From positions 34,782,001 to 34,846,000 of the forward strand of contig OZ020244.1 in the NCBI GenBank assembly GCA_963971285.1: DNA of 64,000 nt, read 5' to 3'. Source of the stretch: Astropecten irregularis (Eukaryota > Echinodermata > Asteroidea > Paxillosida > Astropectinidae). Below the pieces are notes generated by a model. The model was given only the letters and a program-made list of their open reading frames with translations, made no database searches and had not been told where the DNA came from. The position numbers and the translations under genes are program-made. Below, piece after piece: positions 1 to 11,700 of this stretch (position 1 is its first letter; each line of letters opens with the position of its first letter).

Positions 1-65
1 GTTTTGTCTAAATGTTTATTTCTGTCTGTTGACCATCCCAAACAAATCATAACAAATCAGAAAGC

Positions 66-269
66 TGGAACCAATTTCACAGAGCTGCTTATAGGCAGAC
101 AATTTTGCTAAGCACAGGAAGATTTTGCTTAGAAAAAATATAGGTTACCAACCAAACTCCAATGTAATGTATATTGCTTGCAACTGGTTCTAATCTTATT
201 TTTGCATGTGACATAATAATTTGCCAAAAAGAATATTTTGCTTAGCAGTTGTATAAAGTTTGACCCAGG
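66..269. repeat. Foldback element, CCAATTTCA family, degenerate copy
   Basis: The ends are inverted copies of the ccaatttcacagagctgctt motif, with tgctaagcac inside. It is the most diverged of eight copies in this window; better ones are at 7638, 15266, 24173, 43818, 50064 and 61439. Confidence 0.6.
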
Positions 270-423
270 ACTAAGTAACGATAGACCTAATACTTAAATA
301 CACAGCTAGCAGAAATTTATTCTTTAATGCTCATAATAATCATAGCAAAAGTAAGTAAGGTTTCCAAGAAGATACCATAGTTATGGACACACAATGATGA
401 TACATGTGATAAAACTAAAAGTA

Positions 424-660
424 GGGGCCTTTTTCAAAATCTGGCCCAAGCTACATTTTGTGAATCCATTCTAAAATAATGGGTATCAAAATAGAGACTT
501 TTGGCTGTGGTTCGAAAGCAGATTCTCTGGTTTGAAAAAGAAAACAGAGCTCCAGTGTCTATGAAAAACCACAACCTATCTCTTCAGTATTATGGATGAC
601 AAAGAAGAAGCCGGAGCCTAAGCCAGAGCCTAAGCCAGAGCCTAGGTTTAGAAAAGACCC
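424..660. repeat. Foldback element with GGGGCCTTTT(T/C)C ends, copy 1
   Basis: This pairs with the copy at 27211-27453. The interior is shared (gggtatcaaaatagag, cttcagtattatggatgaca), and one arm carries repeated hexamers (gcctaagccaga) just inside the end. It lies immediately upstream of the 732 exon. Confidence 0.65.
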
Positions 661-731
661 TGTAATACCCTCTTGATGGCAAATCATGCACACTGCAACT
701 TTGTTTCAAACTCTTCCTATTATTTCTGCAG

Positions 732-835
732 TCAATGAAGACCTGAGCCAATTTCACCAAACCCTGCTGGGTGCAATGAAGGTCCGTGAGGATCATCAGG
801 CCACACTAGATAGCATGCAACAAGATATTGCAGCT
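732..835 (+). CDS. Internal exon of the coiled-coil gene
   Basis: Acceptor tttctgcag ends at 731 and donor GTAAGA starts at 836. The exon enters with two bases of a split codon and leaves in phase 0. It encodes NEDLSQFHQTLLGAMKV and an amphipathic continuation ending DIAA, predicted helical. It is the first exon I can see, so the start codon lies left of the window or in a short exon I missed in 1-730. Confidence 0.65.
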
Positions 836-3800
836 GTAAGACAAACTGACAATTCAAATCTCATTTTTTTCATTTCCAATGAAATGCTATCCTGTTTTTG
901 TTGATAATTTCCCAAATTTAGCGGGAAAGGTTTATCACATAAAAACCTTCAAAACCAAAACCCACTTTGGAACAAACTCCCACGAATACATCAGAGTCAC
1001 CACCTCATTTCACACATTCAAGACACTCCTGACAGCTCATCTGTTTCAGGAGGTGTACCATCAATAACTTTTCTTCTTTTTGTGCCTCAGCGCCTAAGAG
1101 CAAACTTTTGATTTTGGCGCTTTATAAATGTCTTCTGATTGATTGATTGATTGTTACATTACATTGGGAAATGTTCTAAATTTTAATTTTCTTTAAGAAA
1201 ATGCAGCTTAAATGAGGCATATTCCTCCTTAATAAATGTCTTAAGTTTCATGAGGAAGTTGAGGGAGTTTGTTAAAAATCAGCTTAGTTAATTTTTTATT
1301 CATTTTCAGAGGGATGCTAAAATTGAGGTCCTTGAGATGCAGCTGGAGTCCTTTAAGCAGCAGCGCGATGAGCGAGTAGTGCAGTCCCTCCTGGAGGCTT
1401 ACACTGACCAGCAGAAGATGAATCGGGACCACATCGATAAGATGCAGGAAGAGCAGCAGACCTTCTGTAAGATGCAGATGGAGCATCTCAAACAGGAGCA
1501 GCAGAAGTACCTCTCGAGGCGTGAATCTGAGGAGGAAGCTGCCACCAGTACTGCCAGGGCTACGTCTGTTGCCACCAGTGGGAGAGCTGATCTTGAGAAT
1601 GGGCTGGCTGGTTTGAGAGCTCCGGCAATTGACGTTGATTGTCGGCCGCATTCGTGGCAGGGTGTACCACAGGGTAGACATGTTGGCCAAGCTATGGGTG
1701 GATTCCAACAGAGCCAGACCCAACAAAATTTGATGAATCAGATGCATCCCAATAGCATTACTTCTCATCACAAAGATGCCATTGTCAGTCAAGTGATCCA
1801 TCCTACTGGTGTATCTGTCAGTGGCAAAGGTGGCATCATGTCACTCCCTCATTCATCTCTTGCATGGTCAGTGCCACTTGACTTGCAAAATAGGGAGACT
1901 CGTCTGCAATCAGACATCGGGTGCAGTTCGGGGTATTCCTTCAACCAGTCTTCAATTCGACATGCCATCCCGGATGCACAAATGGTCAACAACTTTGTGC
2001 AAGGCACCAGACCATCCGGGTTCATCCTCCCACAGGGAGTTCAGAATGCCCATGCGATGATGTCCCCACAGTTTACCTCAAACCCATCTGGAAAGTGGAA
2101 TGCCAACAAGTTGAGGCCATCACCTGTAGCAACCGTGGCTCCTCAAGTGAAGCCCAAAGAAGCCGCACATGCGAGACAGGTAGACATTAACGAGGATAGA
2201 GTGGAAACAAGTGAGCCTGCCACAACGGCAGCAGTGACTAAGAAAAAGAGAGGAAGAAACAGAAACGAAGTCGCTGTCAAGTCCACAAGGCAGTCAGCTA
2301 GACAGAAGGCGAAGCAGAATAATACCTCCAGTGAGAGACAAAAGAACACGAATCAGCCTCAGTGCAAACAGCAAATTAGTAGGAGAGCACCCAAAGCTAA
2401 GTCCACAGATGCTAAAGCCACGACACAGCAGACACTGACCAGTTCAGCTGAACCTCAAGCGCTTGTGTCAGTTGAAAATGTCTGCAAGAAAAGTGTGTCT
2501 GGAAGAGGAAGGGCTCCTTCAAAGAATAAGAACCAAAAGAAGCAGAGTTGCCAACCTCAACAGAAGCCTTCGTCACAAAATCAAGAAAATAAGCCTCCCG
2601 AAAGGAAACGTAGACAAAAGACCAGTAACGTAGCCACTAACTCTCCTCTCAAGCATCCTCCTCAAGTCAAAGTAGTGCGACAGAAACCAACAGATGCAGA
2701 TGTCTATGAGTATACCGAGCCTAAGGAGGAACAAATAAACAGGAAGGTGGTTAGAGGAAAGCAAGGTCGCATAAATCGGCAGAAAGTCTCAACAAATGCA
2801 AAGCTGGATCAAAAACCACCACAGAATGAAATTTTTTCGCAGAAGAAAGTCTCTACATACGTAAAGCCTCAAGTTGGAGATAGATTTGGTTGCCCTAAGA
2901 CCTCTAAAAGTCATTTGGAAAGCAGCAAAGATGATATAAAGTCGAGACAGCAGAGAAGCCTGAAGACCAATGCCAACTATGATGGAAGTAGTTCCGAGGA
3001 CGAAGAGTTGGAGAGTCAGAATGCACAAGTGGACGAGCATGATCAGGAGGCATCTCAGATTGAGGTTGATGGCGGTAGAGAAGGAGCAGTCATCATGGAG
3101 GTTCAACCCGTGAAGCCAGTGGGAACGATGAAGGTCCTCAGGAAAACCAAGCAACAGTCAAGCAACAAGAAGCTGCCTGGTAAATTAACTTTCCATCAAA
3201 GATCTGAGGCTACTTAGCCACCTCTTTCTCTTCCCTAGATCAGAATAACCCTCTTTCATGCCATAACAATGAATGCCCTTCATGATTTCACTCTCGAGGT
3301 TTAGTTTGTCATTTTGTCTCTAGGTCTACCTCTCACTCACAGAGTTAGAACCATTTCAGTAGACATTATTGCCTTATATCACAATCTACTTTAAAGTAAG
3401 GGTCTGTGCAATAGGAATATTATGACATGTGCAGAAAAGCAGCTGTTTTATAGGGCATGTTATTTTACCCTCTTCCACAACTGTTTCAGGGTGAACGGCA
3501 AGTTTTTAGTTTGTATGCTAATTAGAATTTCCATATTCATTAGTAAAACTGTGATGTCATCTAGGTAACTGAAAGCAGTAACCCAATTGAATTGTGCACA
3601 AAAAGTTGGGGTTGTTTCATAGGTTTTCTGACAGACCTATACCTCCTCAAAAAGTTTGCCTTTTCAAGTTTCATGTTTCTTCATTATATTTTTGCTGTTG
3701 GTTCCCCACATGAGTATGCATGGAAATCCCCCATTTTGTAAAGCCATTCATATGAAAACCAAATGCTGGTTTGAAACCAAAATAAGACTTGCCATTCATT

Positions 3801-5403
3801 ATTTGTCACTACTTCTCTGTATGAAGGCAATAAAATAACCTGACTGAAAAAATCATTGCAGGAACTCTTTAAGATATGACGATGATTACAATATGTCATT
3901 GAGTATATTAAATTTCATCCTGATATCCACACAGATAAACTCATCAGCCATCCAAGTCAGCATCAAGCCTGTAAGCTGGACACAATGCTACCCTACTCAA
4001 ATGAGGATGACAGCTCCGAAGAATTGGTATTCTCTTTGAAACTCCCAAACTCCCCATGTAAGTGCAAAAAGACCCCAATATCATTCATTTTTTTAAATTT
4101 AATTTTTGGTTATAAATATGTTTAAAGTAATTTTTTCCTCTACGTCAGTTACAAATGATTGTACAAGTTCGATATAGTTAAGACATTTTTCCAGTGTTAT
4201 TGGTCTCAAGACCACTTTTTGCTGGTCTCGGTCTTGGTCTTGGTCTCAGAACTTTCGGTCGGCTTCTTGAACTTCTTGGTCTTGATCTCAAACTATCTGG
4301 TCTCGACAGCAACACTGAATTTTGCTGCTTTTGGGATTCCACCTTACAAGGGAGCTTAAGTTCTACCTCTTTAGAAACTATACATGCATTTGTCCTTTTT
4401 CTCATTTCTCACTCTAAACCCTACAGGGTTTAAGACTTCCAGCTTACAGAAACCAGCTGAGAAGTCTGGTCATCAGACAGCAGGGGAGCTAGTTGTTCCA
4501 TGCGTCAGGAGCTCGGACTTCTTGAGCACTCCCCACATGCAGGTTCTAGATGAGGACAGCGATGATGAAGAGTCGACAGTCACTGCCTACTCGGTCTGTG
4601 TAAGTTGATACACAGCACTTGTTATAATTACAGCAAGCTGAAGAGCTACCAGGAGGGACTTTCACTTTTATCCCTTCCTCATCACACCCTCTGATCTAGA
4701 AATCTGTGATCCTACACGTTTAAATAAATATGACACTAGTAAATTGCTCGTGCTGCTTTTAGAAGGATATTGAAAATTATAGAAACTGTTTTTCTGCACA
4801 GGTGTTTGTAAAACTGACTTGAAATTACACACTCTATGTCTGATAGATTCACTGCCTTTTGAATGCAGGTATAAACACTATTTTAGTGGCAGATATTAAA
4901 AGAACTCATCAAACCAGGGGTGGATTTCACGAAGCCCTGCGATCGATCGTAACTCTAGTTACAAAGGGTAACCCATCGTAGGGGGCCTATCCTACGTGGG
5001 GCTTCAATGCATCAAAAGTCCTACGATTGATAGTAAGTTATGACGAGTTTGGTGAAATCCACCCCTTGTTATTTTGGACCTTGAGGATTGAGGTCTTAGA
5101 AGAACCAGTTTTATCAGCATCGCTTGTTCTGATCCCCTTCTTCTATTGGAAAAATAGTTCATCAAGGATGGACCGGGCTGGCCGCATCGTCTGATTAGTC
5201 TTGAATCATCTCAACTTGCTTCTTGCTTTTCTTGAATCCTCCAGGTGAAATCAGGCCAGAAGATGAGCAGACAGAGAGAGAGGAAGCGACGTCTCATCCA
5301 CTATGCAGGCTCCTCTTCGTCATCATCGGCAGCCGTGGTAGAGATCACCAACTCCCTGCGACTACAGCATCACAAAATCAGGAGAGTCTCCTCCTGTCGT
5401 TGA
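732..5403 (+). CDS. Coiled-coil, basic, probably nuclear protein, 3' part of gene (5 exons, 5' end outside window)
   Basis: The exons are 732-835, 1310-3179, 3935-4057, 4427-4599 and 5245-5403. Each is bounded by AG and GT, and all phases agree: 2 bases carried in, then 0, then 1 (GAT joins 3179 to 3935), then 1 (TGG joins 4057 to 4427), then 0. Together they give 808 residues and a TGA. The N-terminal 110 or so visible residues are a heptad-rich coiled coil (DAKIEVLEMQLESFKQQRDE, then a Gln/Met/Glu-rich stretch). A long low-complexity Lys/Arg/Gln/Ser region follows, with clusters such as KKKRGRNRN, SGRGRAPSK and RKRRQKTS that could be nuclear localisation or AT-hook-like DNA contacts. The C-terminal exons hold an acidic patch (NEDDSSEELVFSLKLP), a second one (DEDSDDEE) and a basic end (MSRQRERKRR). 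I do not recognise the family firmly. The layout of coiled coil, basic disordered middle and short acidic/aromatic C-terminal motif recalls the meiotic axis factor IHO1/CCDC36, but that is a guess. The splice model is much surer than the function. Confidence 0.75.
940..1155 (+). mobile_element. LINE 3' end (non-LTR retrotransposon tail)
   Basis: The frame reads FGTNSHEYIRVTTSFHTFKT and ends in a stop. This is the WN-SLP-like C-terminal tail of CR1/L2-type reverse transcriptases in decayed form. It is followed by the typical ggcgctttataaatg segment and a (TGAT)n tail at 1136-1153. It sits inside the intron 836-1309. Confidence 0.6.
1310..3179 (+). CDS. Large exon of the coiled-coil gene
   Basis: Acceptor attttcag ends at 1309 and donor GTAAAT starts at 3180. 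The reading frame is open for 623 codons from AGG at 1310 and continues past the donor to a TAG at 3215-3217. The exon holds the rest of the coiled coil (to about 1540) and nearly all of the basic, Gln- and Ser-rich region. An exon of this length, over half the visible protein, is typical of nuclear scaffold proteins with disordered middles. Confidence 0.8.
3935..4057 (+). CDS. Exon 3 visible of the coiled-coil gene
   Basis: Acceptor ccacacag ends at 3934 and a perfect GTAAGT donor starts at 4058. The length is 123 bases in phase 1-1. It encodes a short acidic motif followed by hydrophobic residues (SSEELVFSLKLPNSP), then a Trp completed across the splice, the sort of linear motif that docks on a partner. 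Confidence 0.65.
4192..4317. mobile_element. Short hAT-like element with GGTCTTG repeats
   Basis: It begins CAGTGTTATTGG and ends CAGCAACACTG, the hAT-type CAGTG...CACTG arrangement. Between them are tandem GGTCTTG/GGTCTCG hexamer-like units. Flanks catttttc and aattttgc match at 6 of 8 bases, so the target duplication is only plausible. It lies in the intron 4058-4426, 110 bases before exon 4. Confidence 0.5.
4427..4599 (+). CDS. Exon 4 visible of the coiled-coil gene
   Basis: Acceptor ccctacag ends at 4426 and a perfect GTAAGT donor starts at 4600. It encodes a Ser/Lys-rich stretch, then HMQVLDEDSDDEESTVTAYS. The acidic run with serines looks like a casein kinase 2 target. It leaves in phase 0. 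Confidence 0.65.
4917..5065. repeat. Foldback element, GGGGTCGATTTCA family, copy 1
   Basis: This is a nearly complete palindrome of about 150 bp with ends ggggtggatttcacgaag and its inverse. The core carries gatcgatcgtaac and taacccatcgtag. It lies in the last intron of the coiled-coil gene. Confidence 0.75.
5245..5403 (+). CDS. Last exon of the coiled-coil gene
   Basis: Acceptor atcctccag ends at 5244. The frame runs 52 codons to TGA at 5401-5403 and encodes KMSRQRERKRRLIHYAG, a run of six serines, then a basic C-terminus (KIRRVSSCR). The in-phase stop fits the joined model. An AATAAA at about 6573 and another near 6551 are candidate poly(A) signals, which would make a 3' UTR of about 1.2 kb. 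Confidence 0.65.
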   Translation: MKSGQKMSRQRERKRRLIHYAGSSSSSSAAVVEITNSLRLQHHKIRRVSSCR

Positions 5404-6129
5404 TGCAAACAGATGGTCAGTGCTGCAACCCTATATCCTCCTTGTTGTTGCTTTTTCTCATGTTCAAAGATGAATGTTTAATTACAGGGCATTCATTATA
5501 ACATGTTTTGTTACTGTTACTGGAAACATAATACAAAGCATTTGATGTACTGGGATAATCATTTTTAAGTGAAGAGATTGGCTAGCATGGTGATTAATTT
5601 TAAATATTAATTAGTGCCTCGTATAACAGTAACTCGATGCAGGATATTTTGTTTCTTACATCTGTTAATATGTAGGATGATACAGTTGCTTGCCAAAACA
5701 AAAGCTGAATATATGAATTAAAAATTATTACGAAATTCAAACGATTTGGTTATAGTTCCATATTATAATGTGAATACTCTTGTTGTTGTTGTTGAATGGA
5801 TAGTGGTATGTTATATTTATTGAAATGAAAACTGTTCAGTTTGTTCAAATGTTTTCTTGCCCCTTTACTATTTGATGCAATGTGATTGAACTAGACAACT
5901 CTCTCCAAGTTGCCGTTTTCAAGATAAATTATGAAAAGTTTACTACCTTTAAAGAGTTGTTTAAATTTGTTGTTAACATGGACATTGATGATTGATGGTG
6001 ATTGTCCCATGTTGAGTTTCCTATGTTACAAAACAGTATAACCATCTAGAATCTGGAGTTTAACCATTACATGTTATGCTGTGAACTTCGCAGAAAAAAA
6101 GCATTACCCCTTGGGGGCATTATACTGTG
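5404..6129. other. Noncoding stretch after the stop, probable 3' UTR
   Basis: I see no ORF of note, no RNA gene and no recognisable element here. The sequence is AT-rich with a (GTT)n run near 5780. Confidence 0.4.
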
Positions 6130-6375
6130 ACCATCCTGAATTCTCCACAAGCCTCCAATGGTCATACTTTAAAAACTGCGTTCATCCTGAATCCTCCACA
6201 GTCCTCCAATGATTTCACTTATACTCAAATGAAAGGTACCCAAATCATGAATCCTTCAGAATCCTTCGTTGGCCCCACTTTTAAAATTGCGTTTATCCTG
6301 AATCCTTGCCACTCGTCCAGTGGTCCTCACTTGGAAAATGACATTATATTCTGAATCCTCCGCAATCCTCCAAAA
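6130..6375. repeat. Imperfect tandem repeat downstream of the coiled-coil gene
   Basis: Four to five units of about 60 bp each carry a variant of catcctgaatcctccaca followed by tcctccaatggtc. It lies in the probable 3' UTR or just beyond. The ORF across it is a by-product of the repeat. Confidence 0.6.
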
Positions 6376-6791
6376 CTACCAGGAGGATTTTGGAGGATTC
6401 AGGTGGGTTAGGGTTTTAATTAAATGCGAAGGTCAAACATTTAGGCTTTAATATATCGTCATTGAAAACATCTTTATTTCTCAGTGACATGGATGTGACA
6501 ACAATGAAGATCATTCTTAGAGACTTTGTCATACAATAGAGTTCTTTCAAATATAATAAATACTTTGGAATCAATAAAACTTGTTCAGAAGTACTAAGGC
6601 TATTAAATATGATTTAAAGTTACTGTTGACGGTATCTATTGTGTGCAGCTTGTGTAAATCCTTCTTGAATGTTGTCTCTTAATGTGTCGTGCGCTTAGAT
6701 ATTCCTAAAAGACATTAATATACAGATTAGGATCTTTAGAAAGAGAAGCAGAAATGGTGCAAGTGAATATCAATACGGTGTGGAAATGTAC

Positions 6792-7117
6792 TTAAAAGGT
6801 AGTATCATACTTTGGTAGCGTACCGAAACAGAAATCTTCACAGATTTATAAACCTTTTTTCTGCCTGAAATGCTGCATTTATCAAGAAAAGGTTAAAACC
6901 AAAGACCCCCCAAAAATGTATCTTTAAAAGATCCAAAATACATGCAACAGTGAAAACATTTCAATAGGCCTACCGTGGTCGTTTTCGCGTTTTTCTCAAA
7001 AAGTGGTCACCGTATGGGACTGAAATTTTCACAGATGACTGTTACTGTATCTGTCTTGATATTTTTGCCCATGAATCTGCATTTCTTTGACAAAAACCAA
7101 ATTATGATATTACCTTG
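6792..7117. repeat. TTAA-type palindromic element (aggtagtatcat family), copy 1
   Basis: The ends are inverted copies of aaaggtagtatcatactttgg, with internal landmarks gaaattttcacagatgactg and tgcccatgaatctg. The core palindrome is partly lost. It has been shortened relative to the roughly 365-bp full copies. Confidence 0.7.
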
Positions 7118-7637
7118 AAACGTGGAAACACCCGACAAAATTAAACCAATCATTTCCCCCCATGAAAGAAGGTACACCACAATTTGTTGTTGGGGCTTAA
7201 AGATACACAAAATATTGTAGTCGGTTTTAAAATTATATTTTGGTCCCTTCATTCATCTTTAGTTTATCATCTCTCTCTTTGTATTTGGGGACGTAATATC
7301 CTAAGTGCACAAGACAGTTCAATGGGTTACAGATTTGTAAACGTGTACACAATCAATGGTACAGAAAAAGCACTAGACATATTTACATGTATCGAGCTAC
7401 TAGAAAAAATGTGTCTCGGTTAAGTTGAAAGACATAAATGCCCATCGAATTTGTTTAAGATAAGATGACTTAAGGATATCATACTTTGTGTCACTTGAGA
7501 AAAGTAGAAGTAATACGTGCAGTCTGTGTATAGTACATAAACCCAAATGTTGAGCTCCATTTTAATTTACGGCGACATCAAAAATGCAGACACCAATCCA
7601 TCTGATGATGCTAGGCTTTGTACCTAGTATGACACAT

Positions 7638-7872
7638 GGGGCCAATTTCATAGAGCTGCTTAGCACTCAAATTTGCTAAGCATAACATTTCTGTCAGGAT
7701 TAACAACCAAATTTCCGTGTGTTGTGTATCACTTGCAATATTGTTCGTTGGCTGTTGTTCGCTGACCATGAATATCAAATCGAATTTCCAATGGTGGTTT
7801 GTTCTTATTGGGCAAGCTATTTTTGTGCTAAGCAATTTTTTGTGTGCTAAGCAGCTCTATGAAATTGGTCCC
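7638..7872. repeat. Foldback element, GGGGCCAATTTCA family, copy 2
   Basis: The ends are ggggccaatttcatagagct and its inverse, with gctaagcataacatttctgt and a ctgaccatgaatatcaaa core. The length of about 235 bp matches the other copies. Confidence 0.8.
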
Positions 7873-8110
7873 TGGTCGGTGGCTCTTCTCCCCTCGATGT
7901 TCCTCCTTAGGTTTTACCCTCAGACCGCCTGCTTTATAGTCTTGCTGGTTTTTCACTGAATGTGACGAGTCATATCTTCTGGTATCTGATTTGAACGTCG
8001 CCTATAACTCTGTCGATGAAAGCGAAAGGAGTGGGTTTTAGAAGGCGAGATGAGATGAATTATTAGAAACAGTGGAAGCACGTGGTGGCGTTCAATTTGA
8101 TTTTGAATCA

Positions 8111-8254
8111 ATGGGAGACTTTGGAGAGTCGGTCTTGAGTCAACAGCGCACGCGCAAACCATGCTTGCACATTATTGTGAGCATGCGCGCGTTGTATTGC
8201 GCGTGCGTGCGCGTGCGCTGTTGACTTGAAGACCGGTTCTCCAAAGTCTCCCAT
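8111..8254. repeat. Foldback element with ATGGGAGACTTTGG ends, copy 1
   Basis: The inverted ends read atgggagactttggagag and agaaccggtcttcaagtcaa when both are oriented inward. The core is a run of alternating GC/AC (gcgcgtgcgtgcgcgtgcgc), a Z-DNA-prone sequence. Other copies are at 23200 and 36010. Confidence 0.7.
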
Positions 8255-8501
8255 TCGCCATTCAGGGCTTAGGAAGTAAAACAATCAAACGCCTTTTTGC
8301 TGAAAATCATTTTTTTGTCAAACTTACTCAATTTGGTAGCATACTTCGGCAAAGTTTAAATGCGTGATAATCAAGGACGCATGTTTAGAGGAACATCACG
8401 GAGGAGTAATTCATGTAAAGAGGATATGAAATGATTTCAGGAAACTGAGGAAGGGAAATATAGATCATTATACAGCCACGGTCTACTACTTACAATCAGG
8501 A

Positions 8502-8798
8502 CTAAACCTTGCTGGCCTTCTTGACTCTGACGTGCTTCCCGTCCATTGTACCCCTCTTGAACATCTCGGGGTCCTCGGCCATCCGTCTGAACCTCTTCAT
8601 TCTCGGGGCTCGACGGAACGGATCCGACCGTCTGCTCTTCAGTCTCATGCCCAGATCGGCCGGGTTGATCAGGCCTTCGTGGGGCACGGACCTCCGGACA
8701 CGGTTGGCGTTGGCCTTATTGGCGGCATCGGTCGACCGTTTATCCCTGGCTTCCTTCTCGGATCGGAACAGATCCGAGTGGGATAAAAAGATGGGACG
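8502..8798 (-). CDS. Exon 2 of the basic secreted precursor
   Basis: An open frame of 98 codons ends in TAG at 8504-8502. It is highly Arg/Lys-rich, with GRF-like repeats of basic pairs (RRSDPFRRAPRMKRFRRM). GC content is well above the neighbouring sequence on both sides. The 3' splice site (acceptor AG at 8800-8799) has few pyrimidines before it. Confidence 0.55.
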   Translation of the reverse strand, partial: RPIFLSHSDLFRSEKEARDKRSTDAANKANANRVRRSVPHEGLINPADLGMRLKSRRSDPFRRAPRMKRFRRMAEDPEMFKRGTMDGKHVRVKKASKV

Positions 8799-11700
8799 CT
8801 TTAAAATTTTGCTTTGGTGAATAAAATATACATTATAGACCTTAGCCTATCTAGTATCTACGGATTGAAAGCAAGAACTATTATTATTATTATTATTTAT
8901 TTCTGGTAATGACACCAAGGATTCCTCAAAAGTGACCAAGGCACTGTAGCTCGCAAGCCTGATGAAACATGTTATGGAAAGATGATGAGAAGAAGAAACA
9001 GTTTTAGAGGTGATGGGAGGAAACCCCCAGAGTAATATTCTGGGTAAAACCCACGGAATCAGACAGGGACTGAAAACCCAATCCACTTGTGAACCGAGCC
9101 GGACTTGAACCCGGTCCACAGAAGTGAAAGGTGATGAAAGAACCGCTACGCCAACCTGACTCCCTTGACCCAATATACATTTTGATGTTTTACAATAAAT
9201 ATTACGATTCTAAGTTACTACGGTCGAAGACAACGTGTGACCAACAAATGGCAATGCATTTTCGTCTACCCAGAAGTTCATACCGCTTGTAACTTGTTTT
9301 GCTTTTGTACTAGGCTCAAAGAATAGAAAGAGAGAGGGGACGGGAGCAATAACTCTAATGGGGTGGGATGGGGCAGGGGCGGGGCTGTTGCTCACTGAAT
9401 GCGGGTATACCATAGTGACCCCATTTGCGATTTCGATTTTTGTTTTAACTGCCCTATACCTAATTTTTTTCTTTCCAAAATTTAGTGCGCCCCGTGTGTC
9501 TTTCACAAGATAATTTGACCGACGCCAATTACGGAGCTCCACGAGTGACATTCCACTTATCCAGATGTCCACATAAGTTATCTCGCCAAGTCGACTTTTG
9601 GAGTGGTGATCGACAGTCGTCTTGTCTCAATAATTTTCTCAAATAATCTGGCCAAGTCATCGAAGTGCATCTAAAAAGTCGCCTTATCCTGATAAATAAC
9701 CTCAGTTTTATCATAGAGCTATGGTGTTCCATTTGTGCCGTTAACGCGTCGCATTTTTTTTTGCCGTCGCATTTTTTTTTTGGCGGCGCATTTTTTTTTT
9801 GGCGGCGCATTTTTTTTTGGCGGCGCATTTTTTTTTTGGCGGCGCATTTTTTTTTTGGCGGCGCATTTTTTTTTTTCCGTCGCATTTTTTTTTTGCGGCG
9901 CATTTTTTGGGTATATAATATGAGATATGCAAAATTGCATTGTCGTTATTGATCCCATAGTGTTGTAATATGAAAATTACATCACTCTTGACGTAACTTG
10001 TACCAAAATAAGTCAAATCTGGCCTAAAAGGTGGATCCCTCCCTTCTCTCTTGATATTTTGTGTATTAGGCCTAATTCTCATTTTGTAGGCCTTTTGTAT
10101 CCAATGAAAGCCGTGGTGTGTTTTTACACCACTGCTTTGTATTAATTACAATTACAATTGTAGAAAATTACAAGTTCTTTACTTTTATATCACTTTCTTT
10201 CTGGGGTAGGATACACTTGTTTTGAGGCCAGATTTGTATCTGTAGGTACAGGACATTTCACACGAAACACATTTTGGGGGGGGGGGGGTTGCCACGCCCA
10301 CTTTGACATTTTGTGTACCCTACATTGTATGTACAGTACGTATGTATCTTCAAATAATACCTAAAACACCTGTAAGATCAAATTTAATCCTTGTTTTCTG
10401 ACAAGAGTGAGGTATTTTTCATAATACAACACTTTGGGATCAATAACGACAATGCAATTTTCCATATTATTGTATACTTCCATGTGAATAGGGCCTATGC
10501 TTAAGCATTGTGATTTGCGGAAAATGGGCAAAATACCCCAATTTTGAAATGCTGTCTCACCATGAAGGAGAAGAGTCTCCAAGACCAAATTTGGTCCAGG
10601 GGTAGATCAGACATGTATAAATAAATAGAGCAAGTTTCAAGTTGGTGGGTAAGTGTTGCCTAGGTCAAAGGTCACCGGGAATTTCTGCGTTTTTTCGATA
10701 TTTTCTGTCTGGAACCAACTTTGGAGCATTGCCAATTCTTGTTTGAATGTTTATGGGCAATATGCTTGCTTGGGGGTAACCATATGTACCTCTTTAATAC
10801 ACATATGCAATATGAAGCTTTTTTGATCATCAATCTGAGTATTAGGGTGGCCTGAAAATGGAAATTAATTATTTCCGCAGAATAAATTTGCCTTTTGAGC
10901 TGCCTGTAGAGAGAAAGGTGGATGAGATGCAATTGTTTTAAGGCCAGATTTAAGTTTCTTGAGTGCAAGTTACCCTGGGTACCAGTTTTCAGCTTTGTAT
11001 CTTATTTTAAAGGTGCTCTTAATGACATTTCAAAACGCAATTTCTTCAATGACGCAAATTGCGCGCTTTTAAAGGGCGATACCACGTACGCCCACTTTGA
11101 ATTTGACAGGCCCTAATTCCGAAACGACTTGGAGTTGAAATTTTCAATTTTGCATATGTTCATTAAATATATATAGATGATTGTTAGAAATGAATTTCAG
11201 CCAAATCGGAGAGGTGACCCGTAACAAGTTTCAGGATATTGGTTGATTTGACACGGAATGACCCATAATTAAGTGTGGAAATCAGTTAATTAACATTACA
11301 ACTGAGAAGAACAGGGCCGGGTGTTCCTCTGCCTTGTTTTTAGCAATGCCTTGTCAGCGTGAAATATCAATCAACCAGATTTAAATAATTATGTTAATGT
11401 AACGCGTTTTGTAAATAATGTTTTAAGTACCCCATAGAAGGATACAAAAAAAAAAAAATGCGCCGCTAAAAAAAAAAATGCGCCGCTAAAAAAAAATGGG
11501 CCGCTAAAAAAAAAAATGCGCCGCTAAAAAAAAAATGCGCCGCAAAAAAAAAATGCGCCGCAAAAAAAAAATGCGCCGCTAAAAAAAAAAATGCGCCGCT
11601 AAAAAAAAAATGCGCCGCAAAAAAAAAATGCGCCGCTAAAAAAAAAAATGCGCCGCTAAAAAAAAAATGCGCCGCAAAAAAAAAAATGCGACGGAAAAAA

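Noticed and set aside
1241..1801. 186-codon minus-strand ORF opposite the large coiled-coil exon
   Set aside because: It is antisense to a coding exon whose five-exon model is in phase throughout; Leu-rich composition is the mirror of Gln/Lys codons.
8502..8798. Glucagon/PACAP- or CRH-type hormone reading of the HSDLF or ANANR stretch
   Set aside because: The resemblance is limited to a few residues, spacing differs from both families and no amidation signal follows.
9529..10082. Overlapping Lys-rich and Phe-rich ORFs on both strands
   Set aside because: They come from the T-tract/GGCGGCGCA minisatellite, which is open in several frames by composition.
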